Origin: Streptomyces aquilus
GTDB lineage: Bacteria > Actinomycetota > Actinomycetes > Streptomycetales > Streptomycetaceae
Length of the DNA: 64,000 bases
NCBI RefSeq assembly: GCF_003955715.1
Contig: NZ_CP034463.1
Span: 7,750,001-7,814,000, forward strand
Reading direction: 5' to 3'
The position numbers were made by a program, and so were the translations under genes. A model generated the notes under the pieces. That model ran no database searches and had not been told where the DNA came from. It worked only from the letters and a program-made list of their open reading frames with translations. This document shows, in pieces, positions 47,202 through 57,500 of the stretch (position 1 is the stretch's first letter; each line of letters starts with the position of its first letter).

Positions 47202-48305
47202 GTGAACACGCTTATGCGTCGTGCGGCTGTCCCCGTTCTGGTCTCGGCCCTCGCCCTCACGGCCGCCGCTTGCGGCAAGGCCGGCGACGACAACGACTCC
47301 GACAGCGGCAGCAGCAGCGGCTCCGGCAACAAGTCGATCGGCCTGCTCCTGCCCGACAGCGTCACCACGCGGTACGAGCAGTTCGACAAGCCGCTGTTCG
47401 AGGCAAAGGTCAAGGAGCTGTGCTCCGACTGTTCCGTCTCCTACGCGAACGCCGGAGCGGACGCGGCCAAGCAGGCCCAGCAGGTCAGCACCATGGTCAC
47501 CAAGGGCGTCAAGGTCATCGCGATCTCCGCCCAGGACTCGGCCGCCATCAAGTCCTCGATCGACGCCGCGGTCAAGAAGGGCGTCAAGGTCATCGCGTAC
47601 GACCGTCTGGCCCAGGGCCCGGTCTCCGCGTACGTCTCCTTCGACAACGAGAAGGTCGGCCAGCTCCAGGGCCAGGCCCTGCTCGACTCGCTCGGCTCCA
47701 AGGCGACCCCGAAGGCCAAGGTCGTCATGATCAACGGTGACGACGCCGACCCGAACGCCGCGCTGTTCAAGAAGGGCGCCCACAGCGTCCTCGACGGCAA
47801 GGTCGACATCGCCTACGAGCAGTCCGGCCTGTGGAAGGACTCGATCGCCGCGCAGAAGATGAAGGCGGCCATCACCCAGCTGGGCGCCAAGAACATCGCG
47901 GGCGTCTACGCCGCCAACGACGGCATGGCCGGTGGTATCGCCACCACCCTCAAGGGCGCCGGCATCTCCGGCATCCCGCTGACGGGCCAGGACGCCGAGC
48001 TCGCCGGTATCCAGCGCATCGTCGCCGGCACCCAGTCCAGCACGGTCTACAAGGCCTTCAAGCCCGAGGCCGACGCCGCCGCCCAGCTCGCGGTCAACCT
48101 GGTCGAGGGCAAGAGCATCGACGACCTCGCCACCACGACCATGACCAACGGCTCCGGCAACAAGGTCCCGTCGCAGCTGCTGACCCCGGTCTCCGTCACC
48201 GTGAAGAACATCAACGACACGGTGGTCAAGGACAAGCTGTACACCGTCGACCAGATCTGCACCTCGGCCTACGCCGCCGCGTGCAAGAAGGCCGGCCTGC
48301 AGTAA
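47202..48305 (+). CDS. xylF: D-xylose ABC transporter substrate-binding lipoprotein XylF
   Basis: A 367-aa lipoprotein with Sec signal MNTLMRRAAVPVLVSALAL and lipobox TAAAC. It is a periplasmic-binding-protein type I fold (sugar-binding domain 4) beginning IGLLLPDSVTTRYEQFDKPLFEAKV, which is the XylF pattern. The GTG at 47202 follows CAGGGAGG. A hairpin at 48319 separates it from xylG. Confidence 0.93.
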   Translation: MNTLMRRAAVPVLVSALALTAAACGKAGDDNDSDSGSSSGSGNKSIGLLLPDSVTTRYEQFDKPLFEAKVKELCSDCSVSYANAGADAAKQAQQVSTMVTKGVKVIAISAQDSAAIKSSIDAAVKKGVKVIAYDRLAQGPVSAYVSFDNEKVGQLQGQALLDSLGSKATPKAKVVMINGDDADPNAALFKKGAHSVLDGKVDIAYEQSGLWKDSIAAQKMKAAITQLGAKNIAGVYAANDGMAGGIATTLKGAGISGIPLTGQDAELAGIQRIVAGTQSSTVYKAFKPEADAAAQLAVNLVEGKSIDDLATTTMTNGSGNKVPSQLLTPVSVTVKNINDTVVKDKLYTVDQICTSAYAAACKKAGLQ

Positions 48306-48318
48306 CCCACCGCCTTCG

Positions 48319-48346
48319 GGGGCGTGCCTGAGCCACGGCACGCCCC
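48319..48346 (+). terminator. Intercistronic hairpin between xylF and xylG
   Basis: A 10-bp stem GGGGCGTGCC (48319-48328) with GGCACGCCCC (48337-48346), 13 bp after xylF. It is the same arrangement as after ngcE. Confidence 0.7.
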
Positions 48347-48464
48347 GTCGGCAGGTACCAGCCCCTCCGGCGCCCACCCCGCCTCCATACCCCGCTGCGG
48401 GGCGGGCGCCGGACGGAAACATCGTGTGCGCGCCCGTTGCCAACTCGGCCGGACTGCGCGCAAG

Positions 48465-48477
48465 TTCATCTAGTAAA
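48465..48477 (-). promoter_or_regulatory. Candidate Rok7B7 site upstream of xylG
   Basis: On the minus strand TTTACTAGATGAA agrees at 12 of 13 positions with TTKAMKHSTTSAV. It lies in the 251-bp xylF-xylG gap and suggests a second regulated promoter for xylGH. Confidence 0.5.
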
Positions 48478-48556
48478 TCGTGCTTCGAGCACATCCTCCG
48501 CGCCTTACCCCAAGCGCGGCATCCCCGCCGGTCAGGCGGCGAAGGAGATGGTTCAC

Positions 48557-49339
48557 GTGTCCGCTACGCCCGTGCTGGCGTTGCGCGGAGTCTCCAAGCG
48601 ATTCGGTGCGGTGCAGGCACTCACCGACGTCGAACTGGAGGTCCACGCCGGAGAAGTGGTCGCCCTGGTGGGCGACAACGGCGCAGGAAAGTCCACGCTG
48701 GTCAAGACGATCGCCGGTGTCCACCCCATCGATGAGGGCGTCATCGAGTGGGACGGCAAGCCGGTCAGCATCAACCGGCCGCACGACGCCCAGGGACTCG
48801 GCGTCGCGACGGTCTACCAGGACCTCGCGCTGTGCGACAACCTCGATGTCGTCGGCAACCTCTACCTCGGACGCGAGCTGCTGCACCGCGGCGTCATCGA
48901 CGAGGTCACGATGGAGCAGAAGGCCCGCGAGCTGCTCTCCACGCTCTCCATCCGCATCCCGAGCGTCCGCATCCCGATCGCGAGCCTCTCCGGTGGCCAG
49001 CGTCAGGTCGTCGCCATCGCGCGCGCCCTCATCGGTGACCCCAAGGTCGTCATCCTCGACGAGCCCACCGCCGCCCTCGGTGTCGAGCAGACCGCGCAGG
49101 TCCTCGACCTCGTCGAGCGGCTGCGCGAGCGCAACCTCGGTGTCATCCTCATCAGCCACAACATGGCCGACGTGAAGGCTGTCGCCGACACCGTCGCCGT
49201 GCTGCGCCTGGGTAAGAACAACGGTTCCTTCTCCGTGAAGGACACCACCCACGAAGAGATCATCGCCGCCATCACGGGCGCCACGGACAACGCCGTGACC
49301 CGTCGTGCGGGGCGTCGCAGCGCGGAGGCGGCAAAGTGA
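48557..49339 (+). CDS. xylG: D-xylose ABC transporter ATP-binding protein XylG (single NBD)
   Basis: A 260-aa ATPase with Walker A GDNGAGKST, signature LSGGQRQ and Walker B VVILDEPTAAL. It has one nucleotide-binding domain, where E. coli XylG has two (about 510 aa), so it probably works as a dimer. The GTG at 48557 is chosen because GAAGGAG ends 9 nt before it; the ATG at 48548 touches that site. The stop overlaps xylH (GTGA). Confidence 0.9.
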   Translation: MSATPVLALRGVSKRFGAVQALTDVELEVHAGEVVALVGDNGAGKSTLVKTIAGVHPIDEGVIEWDGKPVSINRPHDAQGLGVATVYQDLALCDNLDVVGNLYLGRELLHRGVIDEVTMEQKARELLSTLSIRIPSVRIPIASLSGGQRQVVAIARALIGDPKVVILDEPTAALGVEQTAQVLDLVERLRERNLGVILISHNMADVKAVADTVAVLRLGKNNGSFSVKDTTHEEIIAAITGATDNAVTRRAGRRSAEAAK

Positions 49340-50658
49340 GCGACACGTCGAAGGTAGAGAAGACGGACGGCGTGGTCGAGGAACAGACCACGGTCGCCCC
49401 CGCCGACGACCCCACGGCCGCTCCGGTCTCGGTCGTCGACCCGCGCCTGCTGATCCGTGAAGAGGGTCTCAAGGGCTACTGGACCGAGTTCAAGCGCAAG
49501 GTGAAGGGCGGTGAGCTCGGCTCGCTGCCGGTGGTCGTCGGCCTCATCGTCATCTGGACGATCTTCCAGGTGAAGAACGACCTGTTCCTGAGCGCGGACA
49601 ACCTGTCCAACATCAGCTACTTCATGGCCGCCACCGGCATGCTCTCCATCGGCCTGGTGTTCGTGCTGCTGCTCGGCGAGATCGACCTGTCGGTCGGTTC
49701 GGTCAGCGGTCTGGCGTCCACGGTCTTCGCGGTGTTCGTGGTCAACCACGGCATGGGCCAGTGGCTGGCCCTGATCCTCGCCGTGGTGACCGGTGTCGCC
49801 ATCGGCGCCCTGCACGGCTGGTTCTTCGCCAAGATCGGCGTCCCGGCGTTCGTCGTGACCCTGGCCGGCTTCCTCGGCTGGAACGGTCTGATGCTGTGGC
49901 TGCTCGGCGACAGCGGCACGATCAACATCCCGTCCGACAGCGGCCCCGTCCAGCTGCTCGGCCAGAGCTCGTTCTTCATGGACCAGGCCATCGTCGGCGC
50001 CTACCTCCTGGCCGGCCTCGCCGTCGCGTCCATGCTGATCGGCTCCTTCATGGACCAGCGCCGCCGCAAGGCCGCGGGGGTGCCGTTCCGGCCGACCAGC
50101 GAGATCCTGATCCGCGTCGGTGCGCTCGCCGTGGCGGCCTTCGCCACCGCGGTCGTGCTGAACAACGCCGCCGGTGTCTCCAACGCGCTGGTGATCTTCC
50201 TCGCCTCGCTGGTGATCGTGGACTTCGTGCTGCGTCGTACGACGTACGGCCGCAAGGTCTTCGCGGTCGGCGGCGGCATCGAGGCGGCCCGTCGTGCCGG
50301 TATCAACGTGCCGATGATCCGCATCACCGTGTTCGCGATCTCCGGCGGCTTCGCGGCCATCGGCGGCATGTTCTTCGCCGGTCAGACGGCGTCGGCGACG
50401 CTGAACGCCGGTGGCGGCAACACGCTGATGCTCGCCATCGCGGCGGCCGTCATCGGTGGTACGTCGCTGTTCGGCGGTCGCGGCAACGTGTGGTCGGCCC
50501 TGCTCGGCATGCTCGTCATCCAGTCGATCCAGACCGGCCTCGACCTGCTGAACATGAACACGTCGATCCAGTACATGATCACCGGTGGCGTTCTGCTCGG
50601 CGCGGTCGTCATCGACTCGGTGTCGCGCCGGTCCCAGAAGGCCGCCGGACGCGGCTAG
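49336..50658 (+). CDS. xylH: D-xylose ABC transporter permease XylH
   Basis: A 440-aa branched-chain-type permease (BPD_transp_2) with a hydrophilic tail of about 60 residues and 10 or more membrane helices. Conserved VLLLGEIDLSVGSVSG and the C-terminal GGTSLFGGRGNVWSALLGML are typical of XylH/RbsC. The GTG at 49336 overlaps the xylG stop, so ATPase and permease are coupled. Confidence 0.94.
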   Translation: MSDTSKVEKTDGVVEEQTTVAPADDPTAAPVSVVDPRLLIREEGLKGYWTEFKRKVKGGELGSLPVVVGLIVIWTIFQVKNDLFLSADNLSNISYFMAATGMLSIGLVFVLLLGEIDLSVGSVSGLASTVFAVFVVNHGMGQWLALILAVVTGVAIGALHGWFFAKIGVPAFVVTLAGFLGWNGLMLWLLGDSGTINIPSDSGPVQLLGQSSFFMDQAIVGAYLLAGLAVASMLIGSFMDQRRRKAAGVPFRPTSEILIRVGALAVAAFATAVVLNNAAGVSNALVIFLASLVIVDFVLRRTTYGRKVFAVGGGIEAARRAGINVPMIRITVFAISGGFAAIGGMFFAGQTASATLNAGGGNTLMLAIAAAVIGGTSLFGGRGNVWSALLGMLVIQSIQTGLDLLNMNTSIQYMITGGVLLGAVVIDSVSRRSQKAAGRG

Positions 50659-50668
50659 CACGTCCGAG

Positions 50669-50706
50669 AACGGCCCGGCGCTGAAAACACAGCGCCGGGC
50701 CGTTTT
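50669..50706 (+). terminator. Intrinsic terminator of the xyl operon
   Basis: A 15-bp perfect stem AACGGCCCGGCGCTG (50669-50683) with CAGCGCCGGGCCGTT (50690-50704), loop AAAACA, followed by TTTT. Confidence 0.92.
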
Positions 50707-50838
50707 CATGTCGTACGAACGACGGATCGTGGGTACAGCCGATCGCGTGACGTATGACGCACCTCCCGAGCACCGTCCGCAAAGGCGGAACATTAGACTC
50801 GACAAGCCCGGCAACAGCTCTACTGCAAGGAGGCACGG

Positions 50839-52761
50839 GTGCCGCTGCTGACCCGCATCAGGGGACCGCGCGATCTGGACCGGCTCAGCCTGGAGCAGCT
50901 GGACCAGCTGGCAGAGGAGATCCGGACCTTCCTCGTCGACGCCGTCTCCAAGACCGGCGGCCACCTCGGCCCGAACCTCGGCGTGGTCGAGCTCACCATC
51001 GCCCTGCACCGTGTCTTCGACTCCCCGAAGGACAAGGTGCTCTGGGACACCGGACACCAGTCCTACGTCCACAAGCTGCTCACCGGCCGGCAGGACTTCT
51101 CCCGGCTGAAGATGAAGGGCGGCCTGTCCGGCTACCCCTCGCAGGCCGAGTCCGAGCACGACGTCATCGAGAACAGCCACGCCTCGACCGTCCTCGGCTG
51201 GGCCGACGGCCTCGCGAAGGCCAACCAGATCCAGCAACGCGACGACCACGTGGTCGCCGTGATCGGTGACGGTGCCCTCACCGGCGGCATGGCCTGGGAG
51301 GCGCTGAACAACATCGCCGACGCCAAGGACCGCCCGCTGGTCATCGTCGTCAACGACAACGAGCGCTCCTACGCGCCCACCATCGGCGGCCTCGCCAACC
51401 ACCTGGCGACCCTGCGCACCACCGACGGCTACGAGCGCTTCCTGGCCCGCGGCAAGGACCTCCTGGAGCGCACCCCGGTCGTCGGCAAGCCCCTCTACGA
51501 GACCCTGCACGGCGCCAAGAAGGGCCTGAAGGACTTCATCGCCCCGCAGGGCATGTTCGAGGACCTCGGCCTGAAGTACGTCGGCCCCATCGACGGCCAC
51601 GACATCGAGGCCATGGAGTCCGCGCTGGCCCGCGCCAAGCGCTTCGGCGGCCCGGTCATCGTCCACGTCCTCACCGAGAAGGGCCGCGGCTACCAGCCCG
51701 CCCTCCAGGACGAGGCCGACCGCTTCCACGGCATCGGCCCCATCCACCCCGACACCGGCCTGCCGGTCAAGGCCTCCGGCGCCGACTGGACCTCCGTCTT
51801 CGGCGACGAGATGGTGCAGCTCGGCAAGGAGCGCAAGGACATCGTGGCCATCACGGCGGCGATGCTCCAGCCGGTCGGCCTGAAGAAGTTCGCGGACGCC
51901 TTCCCGGACCGGATCTACGACGTCGGCATCGCCGAGCAGCACGGCGCGGTGTCCGCCGCGGGCCTGGCCCACGGCGGCCTGCACCCCGTCTTCGCCGTCT
52001 ACGCCACCTTCCTCAACCGCGCCTTCGACCAGGTCCTCATGGACGTCGCCCTGCACCAGTGCGGCGTGACCTTCGTCCTGGACCGCGCGGGCGTCACCGG
52101 CACCGACGGCGCCTCCCACAACGGCATGTGGGACATGTCGATCCTCCAGGTCGTCCCGGGCCTGCGCCTGGCCGCCCCGCGCGACGCCGACCAGGTCCGC
52201 AAGCAGCTGCGGGAGGCCGTCGCGGTCGACGACGCGCCGACCGTGGTCCGCTTCTCGAAGGGCGCCGTGGGCCCGGCCGTACCCGCCGTGGGACGCGTCG
52301 GCGGCATGGACGTCCTGCGCGAGCCCGGCACCGACACCCCGGACGTGCTCCTGGTCTCCGTGGGCGCCCTCGCCCCCATGTGCCTGGAGATCGCCTCGCT
52401 CCTCGACAAGCAGGGCATCACCACCACCGTCGTCGACCCGCGCTGGGTCAAGCCGGTGGACGAGGCCATGGCCCCGCTCGCCGAACGCCACCGCGTGGTC
52501 GTCACGGTCGAGGACAACTCCCGCGTCGGCGGCGTCGGTTCGGCGATCGCCCAGGCGCTGCGCGACGCCGGCGTCGACGTCCCGCTGCGTGACTTCGGCA
52601 TCCCGCCGCGCTTCCTCGACCACGCCTCGCGCGCCGAGGTGATGGCGGAGATCGGCCTGACCGCCCCGGACATCGCCCGCCAGGTCACCGGCCTGGTCTC
52701 GAAGCTGGACGGCAAGTACAGCGGCGCGACGGCGCAGGAGCCGGAGCCCGCGCGCGACTGA
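50839..52761 (+). CDS. dxs: 1-deoxy-D-xylulose-5-phosphate synthase
   Basis: A 640-aa thiamine-diphosphate enzyme condensing pyruvate and glyceraldehyde-3-phosphate, the first step of the MEP isoprenoid pathway. ThDP/Mg motif [16 protein letters not shown], the substrate-loop region, and the transketolase pyrimidine domain ([17 protein letters not shown]) are in order. The GTG at 50839 follows AAGGAGG. Streptomycetes often carry two dxs genes; this one corresponds by position to what I recall as SCO6013. It is monocistronic, with strong hairpins before and after. Confidence 0.96.
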   Translation: MPLLTRIRGPRDLDRLSLEQLDQLAEEIRTFLVDAVSKTGGHLGPNLGVVELTIALHRVFDSPKDKVLWDTGHQSYVHKLLTGRQDFSRLKMKGGLSGYPSQAESEHDVIENSHASTVLGWADGLAKANQIQQRDDHVVAVIGDGALTGGMAWEALNNIADAKDRPLVIVVNDNERSYAPTIGGLANHLATLRTTDGYERFLARGKDLLERTPVVGKPLYETLHGAKKGLKDFIAPQGMFEDLGLKYVGPIDGHDIEAMESALARAKRFGGPVIVHVLTEKGRGYQPALQDEADRFHGIGPIHPDTGLPVKASGADWTSVFGDEMVQLGKERKDIVAITAAMLQPVGLKKFADAFPDRIYDVGIAEQHGAVSAAGLAHGGLHPVFAVYATFLNRAFDQVLMDVALHQCGVTFVLDRAGVTGTDGASHNGMWDMSILQVVPGLRLAAPRDADQVRKQLREAVAVDDAPTVVRFSKGAVGPAVPAVGRVGGMDVLREPGTDTPDVLLVSVGALAPMCLEIASLLDKQGITTTVVDPRWVKPVDEAMAPLAERHRVVVTVEDNSRVGGVGSAIAQALRDAGVDVPLRDFGIPPRFLDHASRAEVMAEIGLTAPDIARQVTGLVSKLDGKYSGATAQEPEPARD

Positions 52762-52769
52762 CACGCCTG

Positions 52770-52815
52770 AATGGGCCGGTCGTACCACCGTCAAGGGTGG
52801 TACGACCGGCCCATT
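52770..52815. terminator. Terminator of dxs
   Basis: A 20-bp perfect stem (52770-52789 with 52796-52815) around GTCAAG, 8 bp after the stop. It has A and T at its outer ends and could work in both directions. Confidence 0.9.
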
Positions 52816-52899
52816 TGCGTGAATCCCCACGCGCCGGGGCATACGCAGTACGCCCCCTCTCGATCATGTCGAGGACGACACAGCGTGGGAGGTACGCCC

Positions 52900-54423
52900 G
52901 TGAGCAGCACACTCTTCCGGACGAAGAGAGTCGAGCAGTCCATTGCCGACACCGAGGAGCCAGAGCACGCGCTGAAGAAATCCCTCTCCGCGCTGGATCT
53001 GACCGTCTTCGGCGTCGGCGTCATCATCGGCACCGGCATCTTCGTCCTGACCGGCACGGTCGCCAAGAACAACGCCGGACCGGCGGTCGCCCTGGCCTTC
53101 GTCGTCGCCGGCGTCGTCTGCGCGCTCGCCGCGCTCTGCTACGCCGAGTTCGCCTCCACGGTCCCGGTGGCGGGATCGGCGTACACGTTCTCGTACGCCT
53201 CCTTGGGCGAACTCCCCGCCTGGATCATCGGCTGGGACCTGGTCCTGGAGTTCGCGCTCGGCACGGCGGTGGTCGCCGTCGGCTGGTCCGGCTACATCGC
53301 CTCGCTCCTCGACAACGCGGGCTGGCATCTGCCGGAGGCGCTCAGCGGCCGGGACGGCGCCGACGGCTTCGGCTTCGACATCCTCGCGGCGGCGCTCGTC
53401 CTCGTGTTGACCGGCATCCTGGTGCTCGGCACGAAGCTCTCCGCGCGCGTGACGTCGATCGTCGTGGCCGTCAAGGTGACGGTGGTCCTCGTCGTCATCA
53501 TCGCGGGCGCCTTCTTCATCAAGGGCGACAACTACGACCCGTTCATCCCCAAGTCCCAGCCGGTGGAGGCGGGCGGCGACCTGCAAGCCCCGCTCATCCA
53601 GCTGATGTTCGGCTGGGCGCCGTCCAACTTCGGCGTCATGGGCATCTTCACGGCGGCGTCCGTCGTCTTCTTCGCCTTCATCGGCTTCGACGTGGTGGCG
53701 ACGGCGGCGGAGGAGACGAGGAACCCGCAACGCGACATGCCGAGAGGCATCCTCGGCTCCCTGCTCATCTGCACGACGCTCTACGTGGCCGTGTCGATCG
53801 TCGTCACCGGCATGCAGAAGTACACCGACCTGTCGGTCACGGCCCCGCTGGCCGACGCCTTCAAGGCCATCGGACACCCCTGGTACGCGGGCTTCATCAG
53901 CTTCGGCGCGGCGGTGGGCCTGACGACGGTCTGCATGATCCTCCTGCTGGGCCAGACCCGCGTCTTCTTCGCGATGAGCCGCGACGGCCTGCTGCCCCGG
54001 TTCTTCTCCCACGTCCACCCGCGGTTCAAGACCCCGCACCGTCCGACCATCCTGCTCGGCGTGATCATCGCGATCGTCGCCGGCTTCACCCCGCTGAGCG
54101 AACTCGCCGAACTGGTCAACATCGGCACCCTGTTCGCGTTCGTGGTCGTGGCGATCGGCGTCATCATCCTCCGCCGCACCCGCCCCGACCTGCCCCGCTC
54201 CTTCCGCACCCCGTGGGTCCCGGTCCTGCCGATCCTGTCGGTGCTGGCGTCACTGTGGCTGATGCTCAACCTGCCGACGGAGACGTGGCTGCGGTTCGCG
54301 GGGTGGATGGTGCTCGGGTTCCTCGTGTACTTCCTGTACGGGCGGTCGCACAGCCGGCTGGCTCGGGGGGAGGAGACGGGGGTGGGACAGGGGGTGAAGC
54401 CGCCGAACGGCAGCCCGGAGTAA
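52900..54423 (+). CDS. APC-superfamily amino-acid permease
   Basis: A 507-aa membrane protein with about 12 helices. The first helix region SALDLTVFGVGVIIGTGIFVL is the cationic-amino-acid-transporter signature, and GFDVVATAAEETRNPQRDMPRGI is the conserved cytoplasmic loop. The GTG at 52900 follows GGGAGG. It resembles the YfnA/CAT group; the substrate is unknown. It is followed by a hairpin at 54446. Confidence 0.93.
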   Translation: MSSTLFRTKRVEQSIADTEEPEHALKKSLSALDLTVFGVGVIIGTGIFVLTGTVAKNNAGPAVALAFVVAGVVCALAALCYAEFASTVPVAGSAYTFSYASLGELPAWIIGWDLVLEFALGTAVVAVGWSGYIASLLDNAGWHLPEALSGRDGADGFGFDILAAALVLVLTGILVLGTKLSARVTSIVVAVKVTVVLVVIIAGAFFIKGDNYDPFIPKSQPVEAGGDLQAPLIQLMFGWAPSNFGVMGIFTAASVVFFAFIGFDVVATAAEETRNPQRDMPRGILGSLLICTTLYVAVSIVVTGMQKYTDLSVTAPLADAFKAIGHPWYAGFISFGAAVGLTTVCMILLLGQTRVFFAMSRDGLLPRFFSHVHPRFKTPHRPTILLGVIIAIVAGFTPLSELAELVNIGTLFAFVVVAIGVIILRRTRPDLPRSFRTPWVPVLPILSVLASLWLMLNLPTETWLRFAGWMVLGFLVYFLYGRSHSRLARGEETGVGQGVKPPNGSPE

Positions 54424-54445
54424 CCGCCTCCCACAGTCTGTCGCC

Positions 54446-54485
54446 CGGCCCCGCACGACGCGTTCCGACGCCTTGTGCGGGGCCG
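54446..54485 (+). terminator. Terminator of the APC permease gene
   Basis: An 11-bp perfect stem CGGCCCCGCAC (54446-54456) with GTGCGGGGCCG (54475-54485). Confidence 0.75.
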
Positions 54486-54584
54486 CGATACGTTGGGTGT
54501 CTTGCCCTATCCTGGTGCGAATCGACTGTTGTCGTAGGGAAGTTGACATTCGCCCGACGTTCAGGGCGACCAGGAGGCCCCACT

Positions 54585-57500
54585 GTGACTGGCGTGCTCC
54601 CCCGCTCCGGCGACGGCAAGATCGTGACCTTCTATGCCTACACGGGCGGTACCGGGCGCACCATGGCACTGGCCAACTGTGCCTGGATCATGGCGTCGCA
54701 GGGGCGGCGGGTGCTGGTGGTGGACTGGGATCTGGAGGCGCCGGGCCTCGACCGCTTCCTCCACCCGTTCCTGGAGCCCAGCGCGTTGCGCGACCACCCC
54801 GGAGTGCTGGAACTCATCAACGACTACGTCCTGAAGGTCAACCATCTGCGCGACGCCGAGATCAGGACCGATTGGATCGTCGAACAGGCCGACATCGGCA
54901 GGGCGGTGAACCCACTGGGGTGGGACTTCCCCGACGCCGGCCGCCTGGACTACATCTCCGCGGGCCGCCAGGACCGCAACTACTCCTCGATCTTCTCCCA
55001 GTTCAACTGGAACGGCTTCTACGACGAGCAGTACGGCGGTCAGTTCCTGGACGCCCTGTGCGCCCAGTTCCGGCACGGCTACGACTACGTCCTCATCGAC
55101 AGCCGCACCGGCCTCAGCGACATCTCCGACATCTGCACCCTGCATTTTCCCGACGTGCTGGTGAACTGTTTCACCCACAATGACCAGAGCCTCGCGGGCG
55201 CGGCGGCAGTCACCCGCCGGGTGCAGGACACCGGGGGCCTGCGGCGCATCCGGGTCCTGCCGGTGCCCATGCGGGTCGTGGACTCCGAGGCGGACCGGCT
55301 GGAGGCGGCGCGCGCGAAGGTCAGGTCAACCTTCGACCAGCTGCTGGTCCGTACCGCTGGCGTCGACCTGGGCAGCTACTGGGGCAGCGTGGAAGTACCG
55401 TTCAAGTCCCCGTATGCGTACGAGGAGATGCTGGCGACCTTCCGTGACGAGCCGGGGAGCCCCGCCTCGCTGCTCGCCGCCTGTGAACGCCTGACGTCGG
55501 TCATCACCGAGGGCGAGGTGAGCTCGCTGGCCCCGATGACCGACGAGGAGCGGCAGAACTACCTCAAAGCCGTCGTGCGTCGCAGGCCGCCGGATCCGGC
55601 CCATGTGTTCCTCAGCCATGTCCCCGAGGACCGGATGTGGGCCGAGTGGATCGGGCGGGTCCTCGGCGACGCCGGTTTCACCGTGAGTGAGGCCGGATCC
55701 GAGGACGGCTCCGCGGTAGGGGTCCCGTTGCGGGACGACACGGACAGCAAGGTGCGTGGCGCCTCAAAGACGGTGGCCGTGGTCTCGCCTGCCTACCAGA
55801 AGTCCCCGCAGGCCAGGGCGGTGTGGGAGGCCGTCGCCGCCGCCGATCCCATGGGTACGCGGCGCACGCTGGTGCCGGTCCGGGTCAGCGAGGCACGGCT
55901 GGTCCACCCGTTCTCGGACCGGACGCCGATCCAGCTGAGCAGCATGGACGAGAGCCAGGCCAGAAATGCCCTGTTGCGGGCCCTGGACGCTCCGGCCGTC
56001 CCCACTGAGCACCCCGCGGACGCTTCCGTCGGCGGCCCCCGCTTCCCCGGCGCGGAGCCGCCGGTGTGGTCCGTGCCCGTGCGCAACGCGGTCTTCACCG
56101 GACGCGCCGAGCTGCTGGAGCACCTGCGCCGACGACTCGCCGACACCGGCACCGCGACCGTGCTGCACGGCATGGGCGGGGTGGGAAAGACCCAGGTGGC
56201 GACCGAGTATGCGTACCGGTACCGGGGCGACTACGACGTCGTCTGGTGGATCGAGGCGGAGTTCGGTGACCTCGCGCTGCGCCAGTACTCCGAACTCGCC
56301 TCCCATCTGGGCGTCGAGGAGCGGGACAGCATCAGCGCGACGGCCGCAGGGGTGCGGGACGCGCTGCGCCGTGGTGACCGGTACGACCGATGGCTGCTGG
56401 TCTTCGACAACGTCACCACCCCCGAATCCATCGATCAGATGCTCGTCGGCAGTCCCACCGGCCACGTCCTGATCACCACTCGCAACGAGGGCTGGGCCAA
56501 GGTCGGCGAGCGGGTCGAGGTCGACGTGTTCTCCCGTGCTGAGAGCGTCGAACACCTGCTGCGCCGTGTCTCCGCCATCAGCGCCGAGGACGCCGACCGC
56601 GTCGCGGATGCTTTGGGTGACCTACCGCTCGCCGTCGACCAGGCCGCCGCCTGGCTGAACGAGACGGGCCAGGACGCGGCCGAGTACCTGGAACTTCTGG
56701 AGCCGCAGCTGGCGACATTGGAAGCGGTTGCGGACGGCCCGGCCTTCCCGCTCCAGGTCGGTGCGACCTGGAACATCTCCATTAGACAGCTCAACTCGCC
56801 TGTGGCCAGGCGGCTGTTGGAGCTGTGCGCGTACTTCGGTGCGGACTCGATCTCCTTCGACCTGCTGCTCGGAAAGGAGATGAGCGACGCCCTCCAGGAC
56901 GCGCAGCCCGGCCATAGCGGCACGGCACTGGTGTCCCGGGCCATCCAGCAACTGCATCGCTATTCCCTGGCCAAGGTCGACCGCAAGAGCCGGAGCATTC
57001 AGGTGCACCGGCTGGTGCAGGCCGCGGTGCGTGCGTCGATGTCCGCCGAGGAGCAGGCGAGGGCGCTGAGTACCGTGCGCCATGTGCTGGCCGGCGCCCG
57101 CCCGTACGGGGGCGACGTGGAAAGCCCTGCCCACTGGCCGCGCTACGACATCATCTGGCCCCATCTGTGCACTCCCTGGATGAGGTACTCGCTCGACGAG
57201 CGGATCCGGTTGCTGATGACCGAGTGGCTGCGCTACCTGCGCGCCCGTGGTGAGTACACAGAGGCCATGTCGCTCGCCGAGGACCTGCTGCACACCTGGG
57301 ATACGGAAGCGGGTCCGGACGACCGCTGGACCCTGCACCTGCGTTACGAGATCGCCGACGTGCTGCGCCTCCAGGGCTGGTACGACAGGGCCCTCGAGAT
57401 CGACCAGGACGTCTACGAACGACAGCGTGAGACCTTCGGTGGCGACGACAGCCACACCCTGATGACGGCGAACGCACTCGCCGCGGACCTGCGAGCCGTC

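Noticed and set aside
54424..54584. An FxsA-type RiPP precursor upstream of the FxsT-like gene
   Set aside because: The 161-bp gap contains a terminator and no small open frame ending in an FxSxx pattern.
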